Assembly (NCBI RefSeq): GCF_028471945.1
Contig: NZ_CP110128.1
Span: 4,948,501-5,012,500 of the forward strand
Source: Pseudomonas sp. WJP1
GTDB taxonomy: Bacteria > Pseudomonadota > Gammaproteobacteria > Pseudomonadales > Pseudomonadaceae
Direction: 5' to 3'
Length of the DNA stretch: 64,000 bases
Shown: positions 46,344-55,346 of the stretch, piece by piece
How the letters are laid out: every line of letters starts with the position of its first letter
How positions within the stretch are numbered: the stretch's first letter is position 1
The notes under the pieces: generated by a model
What the model was told of the DNA's origin: nothing
Database searches by the model: none
Seen by the model: the letters and a program-made list of their open reading frames with translations, nothing else
Made by a program: the position numbers and the translations under genes

Positions 46344-46754
46344 ATGCCCTACCGCCCTACTCCGCGCCGACCCATTGCGATTCACCTCAGCGCCCTGCAA
46401 CTGACCGGCAGCATCGCCCTCGGCCTGTGGCTGGGTTTCATCGCCATCGTGTTGACCGGCTGGCTGGTATCCCGGCTGTTTTTCAGCGAACAACTGGCAC
46501 CGGTCGCAACGGCAGTGGAGCAACTGGCCAAGCCGCCGGCGGTGACACGCCCGGTACCGGACATTCCCGCACAGAGCCCCTTGTTCGAGCAGTATGAAGA
46601 AAACCTGCGCAAGAACGAGCAGGCACAACGACTCGACCAGGCGCGCGGCAGCAACCGCAACCTGTCGAACCCCCGATGCCAGTTCTGGTTGCAACAGGAC
46701 CAGACGGCACCGAGTGAAAAAAGCCGCGCCAATGTCCTGCAATTTTGCGATTGA
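46344..46754 (+). CDS. Single-pass membrane protein, function unknown
   Basis: 136 residues. One transmembrane segment (IALGLWLGFIAIVLTGWLVSRLFF, about 24-47) follows a short basic N-terminus. The rest is polar, with a helical stretch (FEQYEENLRKNEQAQRLDQ) and a C-terminal region containing NPRCQFWLQQ and two cysteines. It is divergent from earP and two bases ahead of a Gre-like gene, so the two are likely co-translated. Confidence 0.72.
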   Translation: MPYRPTPRRPIAIHLSALQLTGSIALGLWLGFIAIVLTGWLVSRLFFSEQLAPVATAVEQLAKPPAVTRPVPDIPAQSPLFEQYEENLRKNEQAQRLDQARGSNRNLSNPRCQFWLQQDQTAPSEKSRANVLQFCD

Positions 46755-46756
46755 TC

Positions 46757-47239
46757 ATGAATAAGCACACTGTCCACCAACTGATTCTCGACAAGCTGCG
46801 GGTCGATCTCGACATTGCCGAGCGCGCTGCGCAAACCGCGTACGAAACCGCGACCCACGAAGAAAACATCGCCGAAAACAAGTACGACACACTGGGCCTG
46901 GAGGCGTCTTACCTGGCCGCCGGGCAGGCCAGGCGGGTCGAGGAGATTCGCCAGTCACTGGCGCTTTGCCAGAACCTGGCACTGCGTCCGTATGACGAGC
47001 AACGGGGTATCGAGATTGGTGCCCTGCTCGGTCTGGAAGACGAAAAGGGCCGCGAGCAATGGCTGTTCCTGGCGCCCGATGCGGCGGGCCTGAAGGTTGA
47101 CCTGGTGGGGCAACTGATTACCGTCATCACCCCGCGCTCACCGCTGGGCAAAAGCCTGCTGGGCAAGTTCGCAGGTGACGAGGTGGAGATTCTGGTGGCG
47201 GGTGCTCGGCAACAGTTCGCTGTCACCGAGGTGGTTTGA
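46757..47239 (+). CDS. Gre-like transcription factor
   Basis: 160 residues. The N-terminal half is a predicted coiled coil whose tip reads HEENIAENKYD, similar to the SENAEY acidic tip of GreA/GreB (Glu35, Glu36, Glu40 here). The C-terminal half has SPLGKSLLGKFAGDEVEI, the conserved FKBP-like GreA/B domain. It may act in the RNA polymerase secondary channel. A canonical greB is also present at 60359, so this is a divergent paralogue. It follows the membrane-protein gene by two bases. Confidence 0.78.
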   Translation: MNKHTVHQLILDKLRVDLDIAERAAQTAYETATHEENIAENKYDTLGLEASYLAAGQARRVEEIRQSLALCQNLALRPYDEQRGIEIGALLGLEDEKGREQWLFLAPDAAGLKVDLVGQLITVITPRSPLGKSLLGKFAGDEVEILVAGARQQFAVTEVV

Positions 47240-47272
47240 CCGGCTGGCCTGCCTGCGCGGCAGGACGCGCTA

Positions 47273-48256
<984 letters not shown>

Positions 48257-48359
48257 TCAAAGCAGGTAGACGCCACGGGCATCAGCGACGGTATATAACT
48301 ATATTAATGGTTTGAAGAATAAATCTAGAACTTTTTATCAAAATGCCATTATTCGTGTT

Positions 48360-48863
48360 CTAGCGATCCCCTTGGCGACGACGTTGCACCAGCGGCACCA
48401 GGTACACCGGTACCTTGGACAGTTGCAACACACGCGCTGCGGTCCGGCCTAAAGGCGTTTCCGCACCCGCACCATGGCTGTGACTTCCTACGATCAGTAA
48501 ATCCACCGAGAGTTTCTGCGCCTGGTCGAGAATCACCTGCGATGGATCCCCCTGCAGCACCCGTACCGCCTTGATCCGCTCAAGGTCGTGCTCCCCCTCG
48601 TCACCCAGCTCTTCGCGAAAATTGTCGAGCACCCGCTGCTCGATACTGGCAATCACCGTGTTAAGACCCTGGCTGTGGAATTCGTTCAACGCCTGCTCGT
48701 CGAGGTAACTCTGCAGCACCGATTCGGCAAACAGCCCCATGGGCTCCACGGCGTGCACCACATACAGGTCGGCATTGAATGTTCGGGCCAGTTCCAGGGC
48801 ATGCTGCATCACCACGGGTGCGTACAGCCCGAGGTCAGTGGCATACAGCATCGAGCGAATCAT
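48360..48863 (-). CDS. Universal stress protein (UspA family)
   Basis: 167 residues, one Usp domain: MIRSMLYATDLGLYAPVVMQ, then VDLLIVGSHSHGAG and ARVLQLSKVPVYLVPL. The G-2x-G-9x-G(S/T) ATP-binding motif is only partly conserved (GSHSHGAGAETPLGRTA). The Shine-Dalgarno sequence GAGGAGG is very strong. It is monocistronic. Confidence 0.88.
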   Translation of the reverse strand: MIRSMLYATDLGLYAPVVMQHALELARTFNADLYVVHAVEPMGLFAESVLQSYLDEQALNEFHSQGLNTVIASIEQRVLDNFREELGDEGEHDLERIKAVRVLQGDPSQVILDQAQKLSVDLLIVGSHSHGAGAETPLGRTAARVLQLSKVPVYLVPLVQRRRQGDR

Positions 48864-48958
48864 ATGACCTCCTCGCGTGCCGACAATGGCGGAGATTGAT
48901 TCAGCTTAGCAGTGCCTTGGCGAGTGCGACGTCTGGCGTAACACGTTGAACGGCGGGC

Positions 48959-49864
48959 TTAAACCTTTTGCTCGTTGCTTATGCCATGTGGCACATGGCC
49001 GGTGGCGACCACTTCGCGAGCCAACTCGCAATGGCCGGCCTGATCGTCGAAAAACACATCGGCGGCAAAGGCTTCTAGAAAGGCCGACTTGGTCAGGCCT
49101 CCGAGGAACAGCGATTCATCCAGGCGAATATCCCACTCGCGCAACGTGCGGATCACCCGCTCATGGGCCGGCGCCGAGCGCGCCGTGACCAGTGCCGTGC
49201 GAATCGGGCAGGCGTCGTCCGGGAATTCGCGCTGCAACAGATTGAGGGCGGCGAGGAAGCCCTTGAACGGCCCCCCGCGCAAAGGTTCCCGGGCCGCTTC
49301 GCGTTCGCTGGCCTGAAACGCCTCCAGGCCACCGGCCTGGTAGACGCGTTCGGATTCGTCGGAAAACAGCACGGCATCACCGTCGAAGGCAATGCGCAGC
49401 TCATCGCTGGCTGCACGGCTGGCGCCACCGGACAGGATGGTCGCCGCGGCGAACCCGGCGTCCAGCGCACTGCGCACGTCTTCGGCGTGGGTCGAGAGAA
49501 ACAGATCGCAGCCAAAGGCCTTGAGGTACGGATACGGGCTGCGTCCGCCGACAAACGCCGCGCGGGAAATCGCCAGCCCATAGTGGTGGATCGAGTTGAA
49601 CACGCGCAGGCCGGTGTCGGCGCTGTTGCGCGAGACCAGGATCACCTCGACCCGTGCGCGGCCGAGGTGGGCATTGAGGTTCAGGAGTTTTTGCACCAGC
49701 GGGAAGGCGTCGCCGGGCTCGAGGATTTCCTCTTCGTGCTCGATCTGATATTGCCGATAGGCCTCGACGCCACTCGACAGATAGACCTTGTGGCTTTCAC
49801 TCAGGTCGAACAACGCTCGCGAAGAAATCGCCAGCACCAGCTTGTCGTCAATGGACTTTGGCAT
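48959..49864 (-). CDS. 5'-nucleotidase (NT5C1-like family)
   Basis: 301 residues of the 5_nucleotid family related to cytosolic 5'-nucleotidase 1: LVLAISSRALFDL at the N-terminus (the nucleophile Asp occurs in the DLSES region), VEVILVSRNSADTGLRVFNSI, FDGDAVLFSDESERVY, and FFDDQAGHC near the end. It would dephosphorylate nucleoside monophosphates. GAAGGGG precedes the ATG. Confidence 0.86.
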   Translation of the reverse strand: MPKSIDDKLVLAISSRALFDLSESHKVYLSSGVEAYRQYQIEHEEEILEPGDAFPLVQKLLNLNAHLGRARVEVILVSRNSADTGLRVFNSIHHYGLAISRAAFVGGRSPYPYLKAFGCDLFLSTHAEDVRSALDAGFAAATILSGGASRAASDELRIAFDGDAVLFSDESERVYQAGGLEAFQASEREAAREPLRGGPFKGFLAALNLLQREFPDDACPIRTALVTARSAPAHERVIRTLREWDIRLDESLFLGGLTKSAFLEAFAADVFFDDQAGHCELAREVVATGHVPHGISNEQKV

Positions 49865-49890
49865 CCCCTTCCCCCCTCCGGTTGATCGAC

Positions 49891-50847
49891 TCAGGTATTA
49901 CGTCGATCGATGAAACTCAAGCTGCGATACATCGCCTCGATGCGGGGCAATTCACAGCCAACGGCCTTCGCCGCGGCTAGTGGCCGGGCGTAAATGGCCT
50001 CCAGCTCCAGCGGCCGCTTGTGCAGATAATCGTGGTACATGCTCGGCCAGTAGTCGGGCATTCTCTGCGTCATCATCAACAAATGTTCGGCATAGCCGGC
50101 AGGCACCTCGTGACCGCAGGCGATTGCGCCCTGGACCACTTCGCCCATCAGCGACCTGATCAGCTCACGGCTGTCGGCATCGGCCATCAGCGGCGTGGTA
50201 CTCGCCCCCAGCAACACGGACAGACCGTTGTACGGGATATTCCAGACCAGTTTCTGCCAGCGCGCCTGGTGCAGGTTCGCCATGGCCTGGGCGTCGATGC
50301 CAGCGGCAAGAAACAAACCGGCCCCCTCCTCGACAATCGCGGCACGCACAGGCCCCTCGGACGCCGGCCCGCTGTGATAGCCGACATGCACCGCCCCCAG
50401 CGCCTGATGAGTAATCACACCGGGACCCTGGCGATGGACGCAGATATAGCAGAGCCCGCCCAGCACATGCAGCGCGTCGGGCAGCAGTTCACGCAGGCTG
50501 TCCTCGACATCCAGGCCATTTTGCAACAGCAACACCCTGGCATTCGGTGCGGCGGCTTGCACGATGGCAGGTGCAAGATCGCGGTTACTGGTGGTTTTCG
50601 CGCCGACCAGCAACCAGTCGCAGGGTGGCATGTCTTCGGCCGCCGAATAGGCCTGCACCGGATTCAGCGTCAGCGCGCCATGTACCGCGCTGTGCAGTTG
50701 CAGCCCGCGCTCGGCCACCGCGCAAAACTCGCTGCGCAACAGAAAATGCACATCGAAGCCGGCCCGCGCCAGCATCATCCCGTAGAACCCGCCGATTGCC
50801 CCGGTCCCGATAATTCCGATTGTCGGCTTGGCAACTGCACCCGTCAT
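49891..50847 (-). CDS. panE: 2-dehydropantoate 2-reductase
   Basis: 318 residues. Rossmann start GIIGTGAIGGFYGMMLARAG, NADP region, LLVGAKTTSN, the catalytic Lys in ARWQKLVWNIPYNGL and a C-terminal domain with PSMYHDYLHKRPLELEAIYA. It reduces ketopantoate to pantoate for coenzyme A. GAGGAG precedes the ATG. The gene overlaps the upstream thioredoxin-like gene by four bases. Confidence 0.88.
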   Translation of the reverse strand: MTGAVAKPTIGIIGTGAIGGFYGMMLARAGFDVHFLLRSEFCAVAERGLQLHSAVHGALTLNPVQAYSAAEDMPPCDWLLVGAKTTSNRDLAPAIVQAAAPNARVLLLQNGLDVEDSLRELLPDALHVLGGLCYICVHRQGPGVITHQALGAVHVGYHSGPASEGPVRAAIVEEGAGLFLAAGIDAQAMANLHQARWQKLVWNIPYNGLSVLLGASTTPLMADADSRELIRSLMGEVVQGAIACGHEVPAGYAEHLLMMTQRMPDYWPSMYHDYLHKRPLELEAIYARPLAAAKAVGCELPRIEAMYRSLSFIDRRNT

Positions 50848-51230
50848 GGCAACTCCTCTGCTGTTCGACCCAGCGCCTGCCTCAAGGCAGCGTTGAGCTC
50901 GGCGCCGGTCAGGCGCGATTTTAATGCCCCATGGAATTCACCGTCGCGTACGACAAACAGCGCCGGCAAGTGAAAGACCTGATACCGCTCGACCACCCCG
51001 CCGTTGTTGCCGGCATCGATCCAGCACAGGCGATCGACATTCAGGTCGAGCGCAGGCAACCGCTCGCGGGCAAAACGGCAGGAGGAACAGCCGACACTGG
51101 TGAAAACCACCAGCGATACGCCGGTCATCGCCAGCAGCCGTTGGTCGGCGTCGAAATCGGTCAGTTCCAATTCGACCACTATACTGGGGGAAACAATGTC
51201 AGATGGCCGACACATGGAGTCCGTGCTCAT
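50844..51230 (-). CDS. Thioredoxin-fold protein
   Basis: About 110-128 residues. The active site is CSSC in FTSVGCSSCRFARERLP, and VFHLPALFVVRDGEFHG follows with the cis-Pro of thioredoxins. It may reduce or monitor disulfides in the cytoplasm. The start is unclear: ATG 51230 and 51215 overlap the divergent PilZ gene and lack ribosome sites, while GTG 51179 would remove the overlap. Its stop overlaps the panE start (ATGA), so the two are coupled. Confidence 0.75.
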   Translation of the reverse strand: MSTDSMCRPSDIVSPSIVVELELTDFDADQRLLAMTGVSLVVFTSVGCSSCRFARERLPALDLNVDRLCWIDAGNNGGVVERYQVFHLPALFVVRDGEFHGALKSRLTGAELNAALRQALGRTAEELP

Positions 51231-51672
51231 GGGACGTTTTATTCCTCATCCTGACGATATACCTGTCGAATTGACGTTACTCAAACCGGAGTGCATTTCA
51301 AGGCAACAACTGCACACTATCAGCCTCGGGGGCATGGCTTGCAATTATCACCGCGCCTGGCGTCACGGCACGGCGCTGGAGGTGCGCATGCCGACCCTGA
51401 ACCCGGACATGCGCTTCCTGGGCTATGTGGCCTGGTGCCTGCGAAGAAAGCGAGGCTACCTGGTGGGCATTGCCTTCGTCGACGAACAGACGCTTTTCAG
51501 TGCAAGGATGGGTGAGCAGGTGTGCCAGATCGAGCGTTACTGCCGCCAGCATGATGCCCACAACGACCTGCAGGATATCCAGGCCCTGGCCCTTGAATGG
51601 GTCCAGCAACATGCCGACGAGTTCTCCCACGACCGGGTCCACCAGGCATTTGCACAGGCTGTGCTGGATTAA
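51196..51672 (+). CDS. PilZ-domain protein
   Basis: 158 residues. The PilZ-like part covers PVELTLLKPECISRQQLHTISLGGMACNYH through VRMPTL (about 25-75); SLGGM matches the conserved D/NxSxxG position, while the usual RxxxR motif is not clear, so c-di-GMP binding is uncertain. A helical C-terminus (QDIQALALEWVQQHADEF) follows. GGGGGA precedes ATG 51196. The 5' end overlaps the divergent thioredoxin-like frame. Confidence 0.75.
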   Translation: MSDGRHMESVLMGRFIPHPDDIPVELTLLKPECISRQQLHTISLGGMACNYHRAWRHGTALEVRMPTLNPDMRFLGYVAWCLRRKRGYLVGIAFVDEQTLFSARMGEQVCQIERYCRQHDAHNDLQDIQALALEWVQQHADEFSHDRVHQAFAQAVLD

Positions 51673-51799
51673 ACCGGGCCAGCCCATTGTCGAGCCACGG
51701 TGTAACGCGCTAAGGTTCGGCTCCCCGACGCGCTTAATTTGCTGTGCTCCGCCGCGCGGGTTCGCTGGCGGCCGGCACCCGTGACCTGACGAGTAAACG

Positions 51800-52876
51800 A
51801 TGGCTGATTTACCGATCAACGACCTAAACGTCGCTTCCAACGAGACGCTGATCACTCCTGACCAGCTCAAGCGTGATATCCCCCTGAGCGATGCCGCCCT
51901 GCGCACCGTTACCAAGGGCCGCGAAGTCATTCGCAACATTCTCGATGGCACCGACCATCGCCTGTTCGTGGTCATCGGGCCTTGCTCGATCCACGACATC
52001 AAGGCGGCCCACGAGTACGCCGAGCGCCTGAAGGTTCTCGCGGCGGAAGTGTCCGATACCCTGTATCTGGTCATGCGCGTGTATTTCGAGAAGCCACGCA
52101 CCACCGTTGGCTGGAAAGGCTTGATCAACGATCCGTACCTGGATGACTCGTTCAAGATTCAGGACGGCCTGCATATCGGTCGCCAGCTGTTGCTGGACCT
52201 GGCCGAAATGGGCCTGCCGACCGCTACCGAGGCGCTCGACCCGATCTCCCCGCAATACCTGCAGGACCTGATCAGCTGGTCGGCCATCGGTGCACGCACC
52301 ACCGAATCCCAGACTCACCGTGAAATGGCCTCCGGCCTGTCCTCGGCCGTCGGCTTCAAGAACGGTACCGATGGCGGCCTGACCGTAGCGATCAACGCCC
52401 TGCAATCGGTTTCCAGCCCGCACCGCTTCCTGGGCATCAACCAGGAAGGTGGCGTGTCGATCGTCACCACCAAGGGCAACGCCTACGGTCACGTGGTGTT
52501 GCGCGGCGGCAACGGCAAGCCGAACTACGATTCGGTCAGCGTCGCCCTGTGCGAACAGGCGCTGAACAAAGCGAAGATCAAGCCCAACATCATGGTCGAT
52601 TGCAGCCACGCCAACTCCAACAAGGACCCGGCCCTGCAACCGCTGGTGATGGAGAACGTCGCCAACCAGATCCTCGAAGGCAATCAGTCGATCATCGGCC
52701 TGATGGTCGAAAGCCACCTGAACTGGGGCGCCCAGGCCATCCCGAAAGACCTCGCCGACCTGCAATACGGCGTGTCGATCACCGATGCCTGCATCGACTG
52801 GACTGCCACCGAAAACACCTTGCGCAGCATGCATGCCAAGCTCAAGGAAGTGCTGCCGAAACGCCAGCGCACCTGA
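51800..52876 (+). CDS. Class I DAHP synthase (AroF/G/H type)
   Basis: 358 residues, class I 3-deoxy-7-phosphoheptulonate synthase: VVIGPCSIHD near residue 58, VMRVYFEKPRTTVGWKG near 92, GARTTESQTHREMASG, and DCSHANSNKDP (metal and PEP site). It catalyses the same reaction as the class II enzyme at 35909 but is unrelated in sequence. Which aromatic amino acid inhibits it cannot be read. It is followed by a strong terminator. Confidence 0.93.
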   Translation: MADLPINDLNVASNETLITPDQLKRDIPLSDAALRTVTKGREVIRNILDGTDHRLFVVIGPCSIHDIKAAHEYAERLKVLAAEVSDTLYLVMRVYFEKPRTTVGWKGLINDPYLDDSFKIQDGLHIGRQLLLDLAEMGLPTATEALDPISPQYLQDLISWSAIGARTTESQTHREMASGLSSAVGFKNGTDGGLTVAINALQSVSSPHRFLGINQEGGVSIVTTKGNAYGHVVLRGGNGKPNYDSVSVALCEQALNKAKIKPNIMVDCSHANSNKDPALQPLVMENVANQILEGNQSIIGLMVESHLNWGAQAIPKDLADLQYGVSITDACIDWTATENTLRSMHAKLKEVLPKRQRT

Positions 52877-52900
52877 TTGGCTTTTACCGCAGACAAAAAA

Positions 52901-52927
52901 ACGCCGGGCTGAGCCCGGCGTTTTTTT
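52901..52927. terminator. Terminator after the class I DAHP synthase gene
   Basis: ACGCCGGGC and GCCCGGCGT form perfect arms with a two-base loop, followed by seven Ts; an A-run precedes it. Confidence 0.9.
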
Positions 52928-52949
52928 ATGCGTCGATTTTTGTCGAGGG

Positions 52950-53237
52950 TCACTGGCTCAGCTTGGCCGCATGGCGCTGGTGACGCTCCATGTAGCGCTC
53001 GACGTAGGAGCACGAGGGAATGACGGTATAACCCATCTCCTCGGCGTACTCGAGCGCCTTCTCGGTCAGGGCCGCGGCGATGCCGCGACCGCGCAATGCA
53101 TTGGGCACAAACGTGCGATAGATATCCAGGGTCTGTTTCCCCAGATCCATATAGGTCAGGTAGGCACGATGACCGTCCACATTGGTCTCGAATTGATGAC
53201 CAGCCTGGTCATGGTGGATGGACAACGCCTCGCTCAT
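52950..53237 (-). CDS. Small GNAT acetyltransferase (YjdJ-like)
   Basis: 95 residues, the minimal GNAT fold of the Gcn5-related N-acetyltransferase-like family: AYLTYMDLGKQTLDIYRTFVP, the acetyl-CoA loop ALRGRGIAAALTEKALEYA (R/Q-x-x-G-x-A) and VIPSCSYVERYMERH. The substrate is unknown. GAGGAG is upstream of ATG 53237. Confidence 0.87.
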   Translation of the reverse strand: MSEALSIHHDQAGHQFETNVDGHRAYLTYMDLGKQTLDIYRTFVPNALRGRGIAAALTEKALEYAEEMGYTVIPSCSYVERYMERHQRHAAKLSQ

Positions 53238-53726
53238 CACTACTCCTCGCGGGTCTGGGATTCTGACCCCTACCTTACCGATGTTTTTCCGGCGAAGGAA
53301 CAACTACGCCACCCCGTGCCTGAATCGACACCGAGAAGAGCTACACCGATCTCGCGCAACCGAGCACGTACAAATAGTAGGCGCCATTGGCAGAAATGCT
53401 CAAGGCTCGCTCGTCATCATGCTGGTTGGCAGGTGCTGCTATGGATAACGCAGGAAACAGCTGGACCGAAGGTCTTGCAGCGGTCGACTGCCTGAACATT
53501 GCCGGATGTTGAGACATAAGACGAGCGCCCCCCGTTAAAGTCACCTGAACATGGAGAAAGATATGAGAGACACCGCGCAAATTTCGAACAAAAGTGTAGA
53601 CGAATCCATCTAGACAGACTTAAGCCAAGACCGCAAAAAGAGCTTTGAGCCTGGGGAACTTTTCCTGGGCGGATCGCTCAAAACGGGCCTTGTAGCTGGA
53701 TATTTTTTATACAACGCAGTTAAAAG
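53238..53726. other. Intergenic region upstream of oprI
   Basis: 489 bases. No gene is convincingly supported. A minus-strand frame at 53341-53517 lacks a ribosome site and family features. A 16-residue frame (53563-53613) with GGAG upstream is noted under findings. Confidence 0.4.
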
Positions 53727-53755
53727 TTGCTCGAAAAAGAATCAACGCCTACAAT
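53727..53755 (+). promoter_or_regulatory. Sigma-70 promoter of oprI
   Basis: TTGCTC (53727-53732), a 17-base spacer and TACAAT (53750-53755). Transcription near 53762 would give a leader of about 115 bases. The strength suits one of the most abundant proteins of the cell. Confidence 0.75.
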
Positions 53756-53876
53756 TTTTTTTGCTTCTTGCTTCACGTCAGTTTACTTACGACAAGTAAT
53801 GGGTAGTATGTACGCCGGCTATTTCCTCACTCGGAGGAGACAGCCACTTAATAGAAAGTCCTTGAAGGGGAACACG

Positions 53877-54128
53877 ATGAACAACGTTCTGAAATTCTCT
53901 GCTCTGGCTCTGGCCGCAGTTCTGGCTACCGGTTGCAGCAGCGCATCGAAAGAAACCGAAGCACGTCTGACCGCTACTGAAGACGCAGCAGCTCGCTCCC
54001 AGGCTCGTGCAGACGAAGCTTACCGTAAAGCTGATGAAGCTCTGGCTGCTGCTCAAAAAGCACAACAGACTGCTGACGAAGCTAACGAGCGTGCTCTGCG
54101 CATGCTGGAAAAAGCTAGCCGCAAGTAA
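53877..54128 (+). CDS. oprI: Major outer-membrane lipoprotein OprI (Lpp-type)
   Basis: 83 residues. Lipoprotein signal peptide with lipobox LATGC (Cys20), then a long heptad coiled coil ([20 protein letters not shown]) ending KASRK. The C-terminal Lys is the likely attachment point to peptidoglycan, as in Braun lipoprotein. AAGGGG precedes the ATG. Codon use is strongly biased, unlike its neighbours, as expected for very high expression. An L,D-transpeptidase gene lies next to it in the convergent direction. Confidence 0.95.
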   Translation: MNNVLKFSALALAAVLATGCSSASKETEARLTATEDAAARSQARADEAYRKADEALAAAQKAQQTADEANERALRMLEKASRK

Positions 54129-54150
54129 TAGTCCTTCGGGATTATTATCA

Positions 54151-54180
54151 AGCCGACCCATTTTTTGGGTCGGCTTTTTT
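54151..54180 (+). terminator. Terminator of oprI
   Basis: AGCCGACCCA pairs with TGGGTCGGCT around a T-rich loop, followed by TTTTTT. Confidence 0.9.
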
Positions 54181-54210
54181 ATTGCCTGCGATTTCCTGCA
54201 GCCAATAAAA

Positions 54211-54242
54211 AACCCGCCGACGCGGCCTGCGTCGGCGGGTTT
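54211..54242 (-). terminator. Terminator of the L,D-transpeptidase gene
   Basis: Perfect 13-base arms, AACCCGCCGACGC with GCGTCGGCGGGTT. On the minus strand the hairpin is followed by TTTTTTATT. Confidence 0.88.
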
Positions 54243-54252
54243 GTTTCAAGCA

Positions 54253-55242
54253 TTACTGCAGCGGGTCGATCGGTGCACTCGTCACCATCGGCGCTGTGGT
54301 GTTCGGCACGCCGATTTCCACCGGCAGGCCATCTTCGGCCGCGACTACATCACGCACCACATCCCAGTTCATGCGCAGGTTGTTGGTGATGTCTTCACGC
54401 TTGAGCATCGCGTTGATCACTGCAGTGTGCTTGTCGACCACCGACGGGTTGCCCTTGTCGTCCAGCGGCGTGTGCGCTTCCAGGTAAACCTTGCCGCCAC
54501 TCACGCCAAACTTGTAGGAATCGTTGATGATGCGCACGGACGTGCCGACCGGCACCATGCCTGCCATTTCCAGCACGTTGTTGTTGAACATGCGGAAGCA
54601 GCCATGGCTGGTGCGCATGCCGATGCCGAACTTCTTGTTCGAGCCGTGGATCAGGTAGCCCGGAGTCCCCAGGGTGAACTTGAACGGCCCCAGCGGGTTG
54701 TCAGGGCCGGCCGGCACCACGTTGGGCAGCGGATCACCGTCGGCGGCGTGCTCGGCCTTGATCGACGCAGGAGGCGTCCAGGTCGGGTTCGGCGTCTTGG
54801 CGACGATGCTGGTGTGGGCAATCGGCGAGCCCCAGCCTTCACGGCCAATACCCAGCGGGAAGGTGTACACCACATTCCGTCCTTTCGGGAAGTAGTAGAG
54901 GCGGTATTCGGCCAGGTTGATGACGATACCTTCACGGGGGCCGGGCGGCAGGATGAATCGGGTCGGCAGCACGATTTCAGTGCCGGCGCCAGGCAGCCAT
55001 GGATCGACGCCAGGGTTGGCGGCTACCATTTCCGAATAGCCCAGGTCGTAGGTCGTGCCCAGGTCGGCGAAGGTATCTTCGTACTTGGCCTTGATCACCT
55101 GTACCTGGCCAACGATGTCTTCACCAGGCGGTGGCAGGGGTAGCTCCAATGCTGCGACGGGACCCGCTACACAGAGGGCGGCAAGTGTCAGGCAGCGGGT
55201 GACGGCGGGAAAGCGCGGCAACATCCGGAAAATCCTTTGCAT
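54253..55242 (-). CDS. L,D-transpeptidase (YkuD family) with LysM-like region
   Basis: 329 residues. A signal peptide (VTRCLTLAALCVAGPVAA) precedes a LysM-like segment (about 45-90, with TFADLGTTYDLGYSEMVAANPG) and the YkuD catalytic domain, whose motif HGSNKKFGIGMRTSHGC contains His213 and the nucleophile Cys215. It acts in the periplasm, either crosslinking peptidoglycan 3-3 or joining a lipoprotein to it. Its position beside oprI makes OprI a plausible partner. The start is ATG 55242, chosen because the signal peptide begins there. Confidence 0.9.
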   Translation of the reverse strand: MQRIFRMLPRFPAVTRCLTLAALCVAGPVAALELPLPPPGEDIVGQVQVIKAKYEDTFADLGTTYDLGYSEMVAANPGVDPWLPGAGTEIVLPTRFILPPGPREGIVINLAEYRLYYFPKGRNVVYTFPLGIGREGWGSPIAHTSIVAKTPNPTWTPPASIKAEHAADGDPLPNVVPAGPDNPLGPFKFTLGTPGYLIHGSNKKFGIGMRTSHGCFRMFNNNVLEMAGMVPVGTSVRIINDSYKFGVSGGKVYLEAHTPLDDKGNPSVVDKHTAVINAMLKREDITNNLRMNWDVVRDVVAAEDGLPVEIGVPNTTAPMVTSAPIDPLQ

Positions 55243-55346
55243 GATCGACAGAGGGTATAAGAACGGGATTGTACACCGCTGGCCGTTATTTCGGGGAGGT
55301 TGAGGGGGGTGTAGGCGATGCAAGGCATTTCCTGTCGCCTGCCATT

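Noticed and set aside
53341..53580. 79-codon minus-strand frame upstream of oprI
   Set aside because: No strong ribosome site, no domain pattern, and unremarkable codon use; kept only as part of the intergenic description.
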